From contig NZ_JANFNH010000011.1 in assembly GCF_024436055.1 (NCBI RefSeq), positions 85,103 to 149,102 of the forward strand: DNA of 64,000 bases, given 5' to 3'. The DNA comes from Streptantibioticus rubrisoli. Its GTDB lineage: Bacteria; Actinomycetota; Actinomycetes; Streptomycetales; Streptomycetaceae. The first letter of the stretch is position 1; each line of letters opens with the position of its first letter. Under the pieces are notes generated by a model that was not told where the DNA came from, searched no databases, and saw only the letters and a list, made by a program, of their open reading frames with translations. Both the position numbers and the translations under genes were made by a program. Shown one piece after another: positions 8,153-16,799 of the stretch.

Positions 8153-8971
8153 ATGCCTGCCACTCCTTCTTCCACGCAGAGCGGTCGGACCGCCATGGGC
8201 GCTAGCCGGACCGCCACCAGCCAGACCGCGGCCGCACCCGTGGCCGCGGGCCGCGCCGAACTCCTGCGTCCCGACGGGTCGCCGGTCAGGGTGCTCGTCG
8301 TGGACGACGAGTCGGCGCTCGCCGACCTGCTCTCCATGGCGTTGCGCTACGAGGGCTGGGAGGTGCGCACCGAGGCCGACGGCGGCGCCGCGCTGCGGGC
8401 CGCTCGTGACTTCCTGCCGGACGCGGTGGTGCTCGACATCGCGCTGCCGGACGCCGACGGGCTGGAGGTGCTCTCCCGGCTGCGCCGTGAACTGCCCGAT
8501 GTGCCGGTGCTGTTCCTGACCGCCAAGGACGCCGTGGAGGACCGGATCGCCGGACTCACCGCGGGCGGCGACGACTATGTGACCAAGCCGTTCAGCCTGG
8601 AGGAGGTCGTGGCCCGGCTGCGCGGGCTGCTGCGCCGGTCCGGCGTGGCGGCCATCCGCTCGGAGTCGCTGCTGGTGGTGGGGGACCTCACGCTGGATGA
8701 GGACAGCCATGAGGTGAGCCGTGCCGGTCGCTCCATCCATCTCACCGCCACCGAGTTCGAGTTGCTGCGGTATCTGATGCGCAACCCGCGCCGGGTGCTC
8801 AGCAAGGCCCAGATCCTGGACCGGGTGTGGAGCTATGACTTCGGCGGTCAGGCCAATGTGGTCGAGCTCTACATCTCGTACCTGCGGCGCAAGATCGATG
8901 CCGGACGGGCGCCGATGATTCACACCCGGCGTGGCGCCGGATATCTGATCAAGCCCGCCGAAGCCGGGTGA
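8153..8971 (+). CDS. OmpR/PhoB-family response regulator
   Basis: The 272-residue protein has an unstructured N-terminal tail of about 40 residues, then a receiver domain with acidic pocket Asp51/Asp52, phospho-acceptor Asp95 (VVLDIALPD), Thr123 (FLTAKD) and Lys145 (TKPF). A C-terminal winged helix follows (TATEFELLRYLM, SKAQILDRVW, VVELYISYLRRKI). It binds DNA when phosphorylated. The ATG at 8153 follows GAAGG. The gene is divergent from the LLM gene. No histidine kinase follows; the next gene is an MFS exporter 150 bp away, so the regulator is an orphan here. Confidence 0.9.
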   Translation: MPATPSSTQSGRTAMGASRTATSQTAAAPVAAGRAELLRPDGSPVRVLVVDDESALADLLSMALRYEGWEVRTEADGGAALRAARDFLPDAVVLDIALPDADGLEVLSRLRRELPDVPVLFLTAKDAVEDRIAGLTAGGDDYVTKPFSLEEVVARLRGLLRRSGVAAIRSESLLVVGDLTLDEDSHEVSRAGRSIHLTATEFELLRYLMRNPRRVLSKAQILDRVWSYDFGGQANVVELYISYLRRKIDAGRAPMIHTRRGAGYLIKPAEAG

Positions 8972-9048
8972 TCGACGCGACGGCCAACTCTCCCGCAGCG
9001 GAGGCTGGTTCGCCCCGGGGTGGGTTACCACCCGGCCGTAAGAAAACG

Positions 9049-9114
9049 CCTTGTACGGTGTACGTGAGCCTTCTACGGTGTATGACGCCGCATGGTCCCG
9101 TACACCGTACAAGG
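9049..9114 (+). promoter_or_regulatory. Operator/promoter with three TACGGTGTA boxes before the MFS gene
   Basis: CCTTGTACGGTGTACG (9049-9064) and its exact reverse complement (9099-9114) form a perfect 16-bp inverted repeat. A third copy of the core, CTACGGTGTA, lies between them (about 9073-9082). Each core is itself nearly palindromic (GTAC-N3-GTAC), as for TetR-type operators. A TTGTAC/TACGGT promoter with a 17-bp spacer overlaps the first two boxes. The likely binder is the TetR regulator encoded at 10684. Confidence 0.75.
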
Positions 9115-9121
9115 AGCTGCC

Positions 9122-10633
9122 TTGACCACGCCTCCTCAGATCCAGCCACACCCCCGACGCTGGCTGATCCTCGGCGTCATCTGCCTCGCCCACCTCACCG
9201 TCCTGCTGGACAACACGGTGTTGAACGTCGCCGTCCCCTCCCTCACCGAGGGCATGGGCGCGAGCACCGCGGACATACAGTGGATGATCAGCGCCTACTC
9301 GCTGGCGCAGTCCGGACTGCTGCTCTCCGTCGGCAGCGCCGCCGACCGGTACGGTCGAAAGCGCGCGCTGCTGACCGGACTTGGACTCTTCGGTACCGGA
9401 TCGCTGATCGCCTCGATGGCGGGTAACCCCGGTGAACTGATCGCGGCCCGGGCCGGAATGGGCGTCGGTGGCGCGATCCTGATGACCAGTACGCTCGCGG
9501 TGATCGTCCAGGTCTTCGACGCCGAGGAACGGGTGAAGGCCATCGGCCTGTGGAGCACCGTCCTCACCTTCGGCTTCGCCGCCGGGCCGCTGATCGGCGG
9601 CGTACTGCTCAACCACTTCTGGTGGGGGTCGGTCTTCCTGATCAATGTGCCGGTGGCGCTGCTCGGACTGACCGCCGTCGCCCTGTACGTACCCGAGTCC
9701 AGGGATCCGCTGGGCGACCGGCCCGACCTGCCCGGCGCGGGCCTGTCCTTCATCGGCATGCTCGGCATCGTCTACGCGATCATCTCCGGCCCGGTGCACG
9801 GCTGGACCTCCGGCGACGTGCTGCTCCCGGCCTGCATCGGCGCCGCGGGGATGACCGGCTTCGCGCTCTGGGAGCGGCACACCCCGCATCCGATGCTCGA
9901 CATGCGGTTCTTCCGTGACCGGCGGTTCGTCGGCGCGGTCGCGGGCGGGATCCTGGTGGCGTTCGGCATGGGCGGGTCCCTCTTCCTGCTCACCCAGCAC
10001 CTCCAATTCGTGTTCGGCTACGGGCCGTTGAAGGCCGGTTTGTGCACGGTTCCGCTCGCTTTGAGCATCGCCTTGCTCAACATCCTGGGCGTCGGCGCCC
10101 GGTTGCTGCGCAAGCTCGGTACGCCGGGCGTGGTGGTGCTCGGTATGACCCTGATCGCGCTGGGCCTCGCGCTGGTCTCCGTGCTGGGCCGCCACGGCTA
10201 CGGCGGCATGCTGATCGGCCTGGTCACAATGGGCGTGGGCATCGCGATGGCGTCGCCCGCGATGGCCGCGGCGATCATGGGTGCCATTCCGCCGGAGCGG
10301 GCGGGCATCGGCGCGGGGGTCAACGGCACACTGACCGAGTTCGGCAACGGACTTGGCAACGCGGTGCTCGGCGCGGTGCTCAACTCCCGTTTCGCCGCGC
10401 TGCTTCCGGCCACGATCAGCGCCAGCTCGCTGCCCGCGGCGCTGGCCGCCGCACACGGTCAGCGGCAACGCGCCGCCGTGGCCGACGCGTTCGCCTCGGG
10501 CGTCAGCGTCAGCCAACTCGTCGGCGCGGCGGCGGTGCTCGCCGGTGGACTGCTCGCCGCGTTCCTGCTGCACCGCGCGGACCGCGAGGACTCCTCTCGC
10601 CGCAGTCCGGTCCCCGCCGAGGCGGCGGCTTAG
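9122..10633 (+). CDS. MFS drug-exporter, DHA2 (14-TM) family
   Basis: The 503-residue protein is a multi-span permease with the DHA2 signatures LDNTVLNVAVPSL in helix 1, GSAADRYGRKRAL (motif A loop), and a later GGVLLNHFWWGSVFLINVP loop. It should export hydrophobic drugs by proton antiport across the cytoplasmic membrane. A TTG at 9122 is taken as the start because AAGGAG lies five bases before it; the in-frame GTG further upstream falls inside the operator. The TetR gene follows 50 bp downstream, so exporter and repressor probably form one autoregulated unit. Confidence 0.9.
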   Translation: MTTPPQIQPHPRRWLILGVICLAHLTVLLDNTVLNVAVPSLTEGMGASTADIQWMISAYSLAQSGLLLSVGSAADRYGRKRALLTGLGLFGTGSLIASMAGNPGELIAARAGMGVGGAILMTSTLAVIVQVFDAEERVKAIGLWSTVLTFGFAAGPLIGGVLLNHFWWGSVFLINVPVALLGLTAVALYVPESRDPLGDRPDLPGAGLSFIGMLGIVYAIISGPVHGWTSGDVLLPACIGAAGMTGFALWERHTPHPMLDMRFFRDRRFVGAVAGGILVAFGMGGSLFLLTQHLQFVFGYGPLKAGLCTVPLALSIALLNILGVGARLLRKLGTPGVVVLGMTLIALGLALVSVLGRHGYGGMLIGLVTMGVGIAMASPAMAAAIMGAIPPERAGIGAGVNGTLTEFGNGLGNAVLGAVLNSRFAALLPATISASSLPAALAAAHGQRQRAAVADAFASGVSVSQLVGAAAVLAGGLLAAFLLHRADREDSSRRSPVPAEAAA

Positions 10634-10683
10634 CATCACATCACCAGCGCACCGCTGAACAGGTTCGACCGAGGAGAACGCCG

Positions 10684-11442
10684 ATGGCCCCCGCCGCCCC
10701 CCGCGCCAGCAAGCCCACAGCGAGCGTGTGGCTGAACAGCGGCGCACAGGGCGGCAGGCGCAGGAGGTCGGCACAGCAGCCGGCCGGGCTCGACCACCGC
10801 AAGATCGTGCTGACCACGGTCCGGCTGCTGGACGAACACGGCCTGCAGGACTTCTCGATGCGCCGCCTCGCCGCCGAACTCGGGGTGACGCCGATGTCCG
10901 TCTACTGGTACGTGGACAACAAGGACGACCTGCTCGAATACGCCCTGGACGAGGTGTTCGGCGAGATTCCGCTCCAGGTCGCGGAGGAGGTGGACGACTG
11001 GCGGGACGCGGTACGGGAGTTCGCGTCCAGCTACCGCAGAACGCTGACCACGCACCCGTGGGCGCCCCGGCTGATGGGGGAGTACGCCAACATCGGCCCG
11101 AACGCGGTGGCGTTCAGCACCGCGGCGCACAAGGTCATGCGGCGCTCGGGCCTGGCGCCGGAGTGGATCACCGGCGCCCTCGCCGCCGTCTACCAGTTCG
11201 TGCACGGGTACGGCACGGTGGAGGGCCGCTGGATCGAACTGGGCCGCGCCACCGGTGCCACCGAGGACGACCTGTTCCGCGAGATGGCGCGGGCGGTACG
11301 CGATCGGCCCGAGTTCTCGGAACTCGCGCCGATCATCGATGAGCGCACCAAGGGCCCTGGGGCCCGGTTGCGTGACCGCGACTTCGCGTTCGCGCTGGAG
11401 TGCCTGATCGCCGGGATCGAAGCGATGCGGGATCGCGCTTGA
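10684..11442 (+). CDS. TetR-family repressor (TetR_C_1 type)
   Basis: The 252-residue protein has a basic N-terminal tail, then an HTH (IVLTTVRLLDEHGLQDFSMRRLAAELGVTPMSVYWYVDNKDDL) and a long helical ligand-binding domain with THPWAPRLMGEY and VYQFVHGYGTVEGRW, features of the tetracycline-repressor-like C-terminal family. It likely represses the upstream exporter by binding the TACGGTGTA operator at 9049-9114 and releases it on ligand binding. The ATG at 10684 follows GAGGAG. The binding site and the ligand are inferences. Confidence 0.88.
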   Translation: MAPAAPRASKPTASVWLNSGAQGGRRRRSAQQPAGLDHRKIVLTTVRLLDEHGLQDFSMRRLAAELGVTPMSVYWYVDNKDDLLEYALDEVFGEIPLQVAEEVDDWRDAVREFASSYRRTLTTHPWAPRLMGEYANIGPNAVAFSTAAHKVMRRSGLAPEWITGALAAVYQFVHGYGTVEGRWIELGRATGATEDDLFREMARAVRDRPEFSELAPIIDERTKGPGARLRDRDFAFALECLIAGIEAMRDRA

Positions 11443-11562
11443 GCGCTTCGCTGGGGGTTGCGGCGGTCTGCTGTCGATTGGCCGCGGCGTCGTTGTGGCT
11501 GGTCGCGCCCACGCGGCGGAGCCGCACATGAACACAGCCCCGCGCCCCTTTCGGGGCGTTGG
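11437..11562. repeat. Dispersed intergenic repeat, copy 1
   Basis: About 125 bp downstream of the TetR gene is closely similar, in reverse orientation, to 58622-58745. The shared core reads GTGGCTGGTCGCGCCC...GCGGCGGAGCCGCACATG...CACAGCCCCGCGCCCC. Such GC-rich repeats recur in intergenic regions of streptomycetes; here both copies lie at gene 3' ends. Confidence 0.75.
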
Positions 11563-11568
11563 CGTGCC

Positions 11569-12414
11569 TCACGCCATCGGCAGTGTCTCCCCCTGGACCG
11601 CCTGGATGTCCAGCTCCACCCGCAGCGTCGTGCCGATGGCGGCGATGCCCGCCTGGAGGACCTGGTTGTAGTTCATCGCGAAGTCCTCCCGCCGCAGTTC
11701 CGCCGTGGCGCGGAACGCGGCCCGGGTGCCGCCCCACGGGTCCGGGCCGGTGCCCAGGTAGGTCAGGTCCAGGTCGACCGGGCGGGTCAGCGCGTTCATC
11801 GTCAGCTCGCCGTGCACCGTCCAGCGGTCAGGACCGGCCGGGGTGACCCCGCCGGTGCCGCGGTAGGTGATCTCCGGGTGGACGTCCACGTTGAGGAAGT
11901 CCGGCGAGCGCAGGTGGTCGTCGCGCATCTTGTTGCCGGTGTCGATGCTCGCCGAGCTGATCGTCGCGACCACCGAGGACCGTTCGACGTTCTCCGCGAT
12001 CTCTATCCGGCCGCGGAACTCGGTGAAGTGCCCGCGCACGCTGGAGATGCCGAGGTGCTGTGCGACCGCGCCCACCGAGGAGTGGGCCGGGTCGATGGTC
12101 CACGGCCCCGGCGGCGGCAGCTCCACCCCGCCCTGCCGGGCCAGCACCAGGTTGCCCAGGTCCGCCCGCCCCGCGGCGCCGACGATCGCCGTCGAGGCGG
12201 TGGGCTGGTAGCCGACGGCCGTCACGATCACCGTGTACGCCCCCGGCGGCAGCGGTTCGGTGCGCACCACACCGTCGTCATCCGCACCCGCCCGCTGGAT
12301 CTGACGTCCCGTCATATCCGTTACGGTCAGCACCGCGTGCTGCACCGCCCAGCCGTCCTTGGTCCGGATCCGGGCCCTGAGTCCGGTGTTGCCCTCACCC
12401 GCATGCGTGGTCAT
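11569..12414 (-). CDS. YceI-family protein with N-terminal carboxypeptidase-regulatory-like domain
   Basis: The 281-residue protein has an N-terminal prealbumin-like module (about 10-95, with LPPGAYTVIVTAVGYQP) and a C-terminal YceI lipocalin-like barrel (about 105-280) marked by WTIDPAHSSVGAVAQHLGISSVRGHF and DDHLRSPDFLNVDVHPEITY. YceI proteins bind long isoprenoid or fatty chains. No signal peptide is present, so a cytoplasmic location is likely. The start follows AGGAG. It lies downstream of, and on the same strand as, an MFS permease carrying three copies of the same prealbumin-like module, suggesting a common function such as lipid-like substrate handling. Confidence 0.85.
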   Translation of the reverse strand: MTTHAGEGNTGLRARIRTKDGWAVQHAVLTVTDMTGRQIQRAGADDDGVVRTEPLPPGAYTVIVTAVGYQPTASTAIVGAAGRADLGNLVLARQGGVELPPPGPWTIDPAHSSVGAVAQHLGISSVRGHFTEFRGRIEIAENVERSSVVATISSASIDTGNKMRDDHLRSPDFLNVDVHPEITYRGTGGVTPAGPDRWTVHGELTMNALTRPVDLDLTYLGTGPDPWGGTRAAFRATAELRREDFAMNYNQVLQAGIAAIGTTLRVELDIQAVQGETLPMA

Positions 12415-12552
12415 CGCTTCTCCTGTTGGTCTGGTCACGGGTTCCGGTCGAACGGCCTCGGCCGTCCCCTGCTCCGGCCGCCGACCGGAACCCGTCTCCC
12501 CCGAACTGGCGGTACGCGTCTCCGCAGTGCGCGTCCGCCAGTCGCTTGAAGT

Positions 12553-15129
12553 TCACTCGGCCGGGTGGCCGAGCTCCACGTCGAAGGCGTCCTCGCCCCG
12601 ACCGTCCACCATCAGCGTGCGGGCGACCGGCGGGTAGCCGCTGGCGATCAACGTGTAGTCGCCCGCGTCCAGGTCGGTGAAGGCGTACGAGCCGTCGTCA
12701 CCGGTGGTCGCCGTGCCCGCGACGTTGCCCGCCGCGTCGATCAGCGTGACCCGCGCGTCGGCCAGCGGCCGCTGGTCCGCACCGACCCGTACCCTGCCCT
12801 GCAGGTGCGCGCCGGAGGCGAGTTGGACCTCGACCCGTGTGACGCCCTGGGCGCCGACCTCCACCGGCTGAGCCGCCGGGCGGTACCCGGCCGCGCTGAC
12901 CGCCAGCGTGAAGACGCCCGCGGGCAGTTCCTCGAAGGTGAACGCGCCGGACTCGGCGGTCTTCGCGGTGGCCAGCACCTCACCCCGTACGTCGGTGACC
13001 ACCACCATCGCGCCGTCCACCGGCGACCCCTCGGCCGCGCCGCGCACCACACCGGCCAGGCCGCTGGTACCGGCGAGCACGATGTCGTGGCTGAGCGGCG
13101 CGTCACCCACCACCACGGTGGCCGCCTGCGGCTGGTGGCCGTCGGCGGCCGCGATGAGCACATAGGAGCCCGCCCCGGGCGCGGCCAGCCAGTAGCCGCC
13201 GTCGGTACCGGCCTGGGCGCGGCCCAACTGCCGCCCCTGGAGGGATATCAGGGTCAGGTGGGCGGAACCGACGCCCACTCCCTCGGAGTTGCGGACGCAA
13301 CCGTGGATGGTGATGCCGTTCATGGGAACCTCCTCGCCGGACGGGCCACTACCCGCCGAGGCGTACACGGTGACCGGCTGAGCATCGGCGGCTGCGGCCA
13401 CTGCGGCCAGCTCGGACTCCGGAGCCGGCGCTGGGATGGTGACGGGGGCGTCCGCCGCCGCCCTGTCGTGCGCGGGCACTCCCGCGGTCTGCTGGAGACC
13501 GCTCGCGGTCCTCAGCGGCACCTCCTTGATGAACAGCACCAGGAGGAAGGCGACGAACGCGAACGGCGCGGCGTAGAGGAAGACATCCGCGATGCCGTGC
13601 CCGTAGGAGCTCTCGACGATCGTACGGATCACGGGCGGAAGCTTCTTGAGATCCGGAATGTTGGCCTCGCCACCTTGCGACGCGGGCATCGGCACGCCCA
13701 GCGCCGCGAAGCCCTCGGCGGCGTAGTGGGTGATGCGGTTGCTGAGCGCCGCGCCGAGCGCGGCCACACCGACCGCACCGCCGAGTGACCGGAAGAACGT
13801 CACCAGCGAGCTGGCCGAGCCGAGGTCCTCGGGCGCCACCTGGTTCTGTACGGCGAGCACCAGGTTCTGCATCATCAGACCGATGCCCAGGCCCAGCAGC
13901 GCCATGTAGACGGCGACCTGCCAGTACGGGGTGTCGTACCGCATCAGGCTGAGCAGCCCGGCGCCCGCGGTCAGGAAGACGCCGCCGGAGACCAGGAACG
14001 CCTTCCAGCGCCCGGTACGGGTGATGATCTGGCCGGAGGCCATGGAGGCCAGGAACAGCCCGAGCACCAGCGGAATGGTCAGCACACCGGACATCGCGGG
14101 CGTCCTGCCGCGGGCCAACTGGAAGTACTGGCTCAGGAACACCGTTCCGGCGAACATCGCCACGCCGACGAAGACGCTCGACAGCGAGGTGAGCGTGATC
14201 GTGCCGTTGCGGAACAGCCGCAGCGGGATGATCGGTTCGCCCGCCCTGGACTCGACGAGCAGGAAGACCAGGCCGAGCACCACCGAGCCCGGCACCATCA
14301 CGTACGTCTGCCAGGACAGCCAGGGGTACTTGTCACCGGCGAGGGTGACCCAGACCATCAGCAGGCAGACCGCGGCGGTGACGAAGAACGCCCCCAGCCA
14401 GTCGACCTTGACCTGCCGCTTGACCACCGGAAGGTGGATGGTCTTCTGCAGCACCACCAGCGCGATCAGCGCGAAGGGCACCACCACGTAGAAGCACCAG
14501 CGCCAGCCGAGCCAGCTGGTGTCGGTGATGACACCGCCGATCAGCGGGCCGCCGACGGTGGCCACCGCGAAGGTGGCGCCGAGGTAGCCGCTGTAACGGC
14601 CGCGCTCCCGCGGCGAGATCATCGCCGCCATGATCACCTGGGAGAGGGCGGACAGACCGCCCGCGCCTATGCCCTGTACGACCCGGCAGGCGATCAGCGT
14701 CCCGGCGTTCTGCGAGAAACCGGCGACGACGGAGGCCACGATGTAGAGCACCAGGGCGAGTTGGACCAGGAGCTTCTTGCTCACCAGGTCCGACATCTTG
14801 CCCCACAGCGGGGTGGTGGCGGTGACCGCGAGCAGCGCCGCGGTGACGATCCAGGTGTACGCCTCCTGGCCGCCGCCGATGTCGGCGAGGATGGTGGGCA
14901 GCGCGGTGGAGACGATCGTGGACGACAGGATCGCCACGAACAGCCCGAGCATCAGCCCGGAGAGCGCCTCCATGATCTGCCGGTGGGTCATCGGGGCCGT
15001 GTGGTCCCGACCCTTGCCGTGGTTGCCGTGGTTGCCGTGGTTGCCGTGCGTGCCGTGGGACCCGTGGGCCCGATGGGCGCCGCGTTTCGGATCCGCCTCC
15101 CGCACACCGGCCGGTGTGGTTGAAGCCAT
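12553..15129 (-). CDS. MFS (DHA2/EmrB-type) exporter fused to three C-terminal carboxypeptidase-regulatory-like domains
   Basis: The 858-residue protein begins with a His-rich run of HGN-type repeats (about residues 20-40), followed by a 14-span EmrB/QacA-like permease (about 48-570) with GLFVAILSSTIVSTALPTI in helix 1, WGKMSDLVSKK (motif A) and GPLIGGVITDTSWLGWRWCFY. A Pro/Ala-rich linker leads to three tandem Ig/prealbumin-like domains (about 605-855), each ending in a D/E-L-x-A-G-x-Y/F-T-L strand and GY/GH-x-P. The C-terminus of a 14-TM carrier is normally cytoplasmic. The start at 15129 lies two bases after the MarR stop (AAAGGA upstream), so regulator and pump are co-translated. YceI follows. 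Confidence 0.85.
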   Translation of the reverse strand: MASTTPAGVREADPKRGAHRAHGSHGTHGNHGNHGNHGKGRDHTAPMTHRQIMEALSGLMLGLFVAILSSTIVSTALPTILADIGGGQEAYTWIVTAALLAVTATTPLWGKMSDLVSKKLLVQLALVLYIVASVVAGFSQNAGTLIACRVVQGIGAGGLSALSQVIMAAMISPRERGRYSGYLGATFAVATVGGPLIGGVITDTSWLGWRWCFYVVVPFALIALVVLQKTIHLPVVKRQVKVDWLGAFFVTAAVCLLMVWVTLAGDKYPWLSWQTYVMVPGSVVLGLVFLLVESRAGEPIIPLRLFRNGTITLTSLSSVFVGVAMFAGTVFLSQYFQLARGRTPAMSGVLTIPLVLGLFLASMASGQIITRTGRWKAFLVSGGVFLTAGAGLLSLMRYDTPYWQVAVYMALLGLGIGLMMQNLVLAVQNQVAPEDLGSASSLVTFFRSLGGAVGVAALGAALSNRITHYAAEGFAALGVPMPASQGGEANIPDLKKLPPVIRTIVESSYGHGIADVFLYAAPFAFVAFLLVLFIKEVPLRTASGLQQTAGVPAHDRAAADAPVTIPAPAPESELAAVAAAADAQPVTVYASAGSGPSGEEVPMNGITIHGCVRNSEGVGVGSAHLTLISLQGRQLGRAQAGTDGGYWLAAPGAGSYVLIAAADGHQPQAATVVVGDAPLSHDIVLAGTSGLAGVVRGAAEGSPVDGAMVVVTDVRGEVLATAKTAESGAFTFEELPAGVFTLAVSAAGYRPAAQPVEVGAQGVTRVEVQLASGAHLQGRVRVGADQRPLADARVTLIDAAGNVAGTATTGDDGSYAFTDLDAGDYTLIASGYPPVARTLMVDGRGEDAFDVELGHPAE

Positions 15130-15131
15130 CG

Positions 15132-15641
15132 TCATCCTTTGCTCGTCCCGGCCACCTGTGGGGCGGGGCCGGGAAAGTTCTGCGTGTGCACGGCAGTTGT
15201 GCGGTGCCCCGGTCTGCAGTCGTCGAAGCTCGCGCGCAACCGGGCCAACAGCACGGTGAGCTGCGTCACTTCGTCGTCCGTCCAGTCCCGGAGGAAGTCG
15301 CTCAGCTCCTCGGCGATGCGGTCCGACGCGTCGCGCAGGACCCGTTCGCCGAGTGGGGTGAGGCGCAGCAGCCGTGATCTCTTGTCTTGTGGGTCGGGGT
15401 GGCGGTCCAGCCACCCCCGGGCCGCCAGATGTGCGACATGGCGGCTGGTCACCGACATGTCGACGTCCAGGAGCTCGGTCAGGCGGCTGATCCGCATCTC
15501 GCCGTGGCGGCTGAGCATCCGGAGCACCGCGACCGAGGCGGCCGGGCAGTCGGGCGGCAACGCGCGGCCGAGCCCTCGGCTGACCGCGGTCAGCGCGCTG
15601 AGTTGCTGTACGAGTTCCGCGCACCGCGTCCGCGTCACCAT
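15132..15641 (-). CDS. MarR-family transcriptional regulator
   Basis: The 169-residue protein carries a winged helix with MRISRLTELLDVDMSVTSRH, GWLDRHPDPQDKRSRLLRLTPLG and a C-terminal dimerisation helix (VTQLTVLLARLRASF). MarR dimers repress drug-efflux genes until a phenolic or other ligand binds. It is the first gene of the MarR-MFS-YceI locus and overlaps the start region of the permease gene. The upstream operator pair at 15664-15706 overlaps its own promoter, so autoregulation is likely. Confidence 0.88.
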   Translation of the reverse strand: MVTRTRCAELVQQLSALTAVSRGLGRALPPDCPAASVAVLRMLSRHGEMRISRLTELLDVDMSVTSRHVAHLAARGWLDRHPDPQDKRSRLLRLTPLGERVLRDASDRIAEELSDFLRDWTDDEVTQLTVLLARLRASFDDCRPGHRTTAVHTQNFPGPAPQVAGTSKG

Positions 15642-15663
15642 CGAGCACCCCCAGCCAGCACTA

Positions 15664-15706
15664 GTTGCCTAAAGCAACCGTAACCCAGTTAGTTGCTACA
15701 GGCAAA
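15664..15706 (-). promoter_or_regulatory. Promoter and twin inverted-repeat operator of the marR-exporter operon
   Basis: Two inverted repeats of the form GTTGC-N5-GCAAC lie at 15664-15678 (perfect) and 15692-15706 (one mismatch). On the reverse strand a TTGCCT -35 box (15700-15705) and TACGGT -10 box (15677-15682) with a 17-bp spacer are overlapped by both repeats, a good repressor arrangement for the MarR protein. Confidence 0.75.
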
Positions 15707-15792
15707 TGAATCCGGCCGTTGATACGTAAAGACGACGTAAAGATGCCGCCCGCTTCCCTCGGGGAACGGGCGGCACCGCGGTATCGCCCCGC

Positions 15793-16734
15793 TCAGGCCG
15801 AAGCGGCGTTCAGCTTCGCCAGCTCGTCGGCGGTCAGTGTGAGGTCCGCCATGGCCAACAGCGCGGGCAGCTGCGCGAGGGTACGGGCGCTGGCGATCGG
15901 CGCCACCACCGTCGGCTGGGCCGCCAGCCAGGCCAGCGCCACCGTCGCCACCTCGGCGCCGTGCGCCTGCGCCACCTCGTCCAGGGCCACCAGGACGCGC
16001 TGGCCGCGCTCGCTGTCCAGGTACTTGCCCGCGCTCCCGGCACGGGCGCTGTCCACCGCCGCCCCCGGCCGGTACTTACCGGTCAGGAAGCCGGACGCCA
16101 GCGCGTAGTACGGGACCGAGGACAGTCCGTGCGCGCTGACCACCTCGGCCAGCGGGCCCTCGTACCCGTCGCGCTCCACCAGGTTGTAGTGCTGCTGAAG
16201 GGCCACGTAGCTGGCCAGGCCCTCGCGCTCGGAGGCGGCCAGCGCCTCGCTGAGCCGCTCGGCGCTGATGTTGGAGGCGCCGATCTGCCGTACCTTGCCC
16301 TCCTTGACCAGCTGGTCGAGGGCGCCGAGGAACTCCTCGACCGGAGTGTCCGGATCGTCGCGGTGCGTGTAGTACAGGTCGATGTGGTCGGTCCGCAGCC
16401 GCCGCAGCGACTCCTCCACCGCGCTCTTGATGGTCCCGGCCCTCAGACCCTTGAAGTCCGGGTGCATGCCGACCTTGGTGGCCAGCACCACCTGGTCCCG
16501 CTTGCTCTTGCCGCGCGCGGCGAACCAGCGGCCGATGATGGCCTCCGACTCGCCGCCGGAATTGCCCGGTGCCCACGCGGAGTAGACGTCCGCGGTGTCG
16601 ATGAAGTTGCCGCCCGCGGCCGTGTAGGCGTCCAGCAGTTCGAAGGACTCCTTCTCGTCGGCGGTCCAGCCGAAGACGTTCCCGCCGAAGGCGAGCGGGA
16701 AGACGTCGAGTTCAGAACTTCCGATGCGTGCCAT
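15793..16734 (-). CDS. Aldo/keto reductase
   Basis: The 313-residue TIM-barrel protein keeps the catalytic tetrad: Asp46 and Tyr51 in FIDTADVY, Lys87 in LATKVG and His124 in YYTHRDD. IGASNISAERL and the C-terminal VAPIASARTLAQL loop for NADPH binding are also present. The enzyme reduces aldehydes or ketones in the cytoplasm; the substrate is unknown. The ATG at 16734 matches usual family starts; a TTG two codons upstream is possible. No partner gene shares its strand nearby. Confidence 0.9.
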   Translation of the reverse strand: MARIGSSELDVFPLAFGGNVFGWTADEKESFELLDAYTAAGGNFIDTADVYSAWAPGNSGGESEAIIGRWFAARGKSKRDQVVLATKVGMHPDFKGLRAGTIKSAVEESLRRLRTDHIDLYYTHRDDPDTPVEEFLGALDQLVKEGKVRQIGASNISAERLSEALAASEREGLASYVALQQHYNLVERDGYEGPLAEVVSAHGLSSVPYYALASGFLTGKYRPGAAVDSARAGSAGKYLDSERGQRVLVALDEVAQAHGAEVATVALAWLAAQPTVVAPIASARTLAQLPALLAMADLTLTADELAKLNAASA

Positions 16735-16799
16735 GGCCAATTACAGCGCCCCGGGGGTCTCTGGTATTCCGCTTCCCGACTTCGCTAGGGTCCTGCCTC

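Noticed and set aside
8126..10774. An 882-codon reverse open frame across the response regulator and MFS genes
   Set aside because: It is antisense to two well-supported genes, low complexity (His/Arg/Gln-rich) and spans their intergenic operator.
9122..15641. A secondary-metabolite biosynthetic cluster around the two exporters
   Set aside because: There are efflux and regulator genes but no synthase, NRPS, PKS, terpene or RiPP genes next to them.
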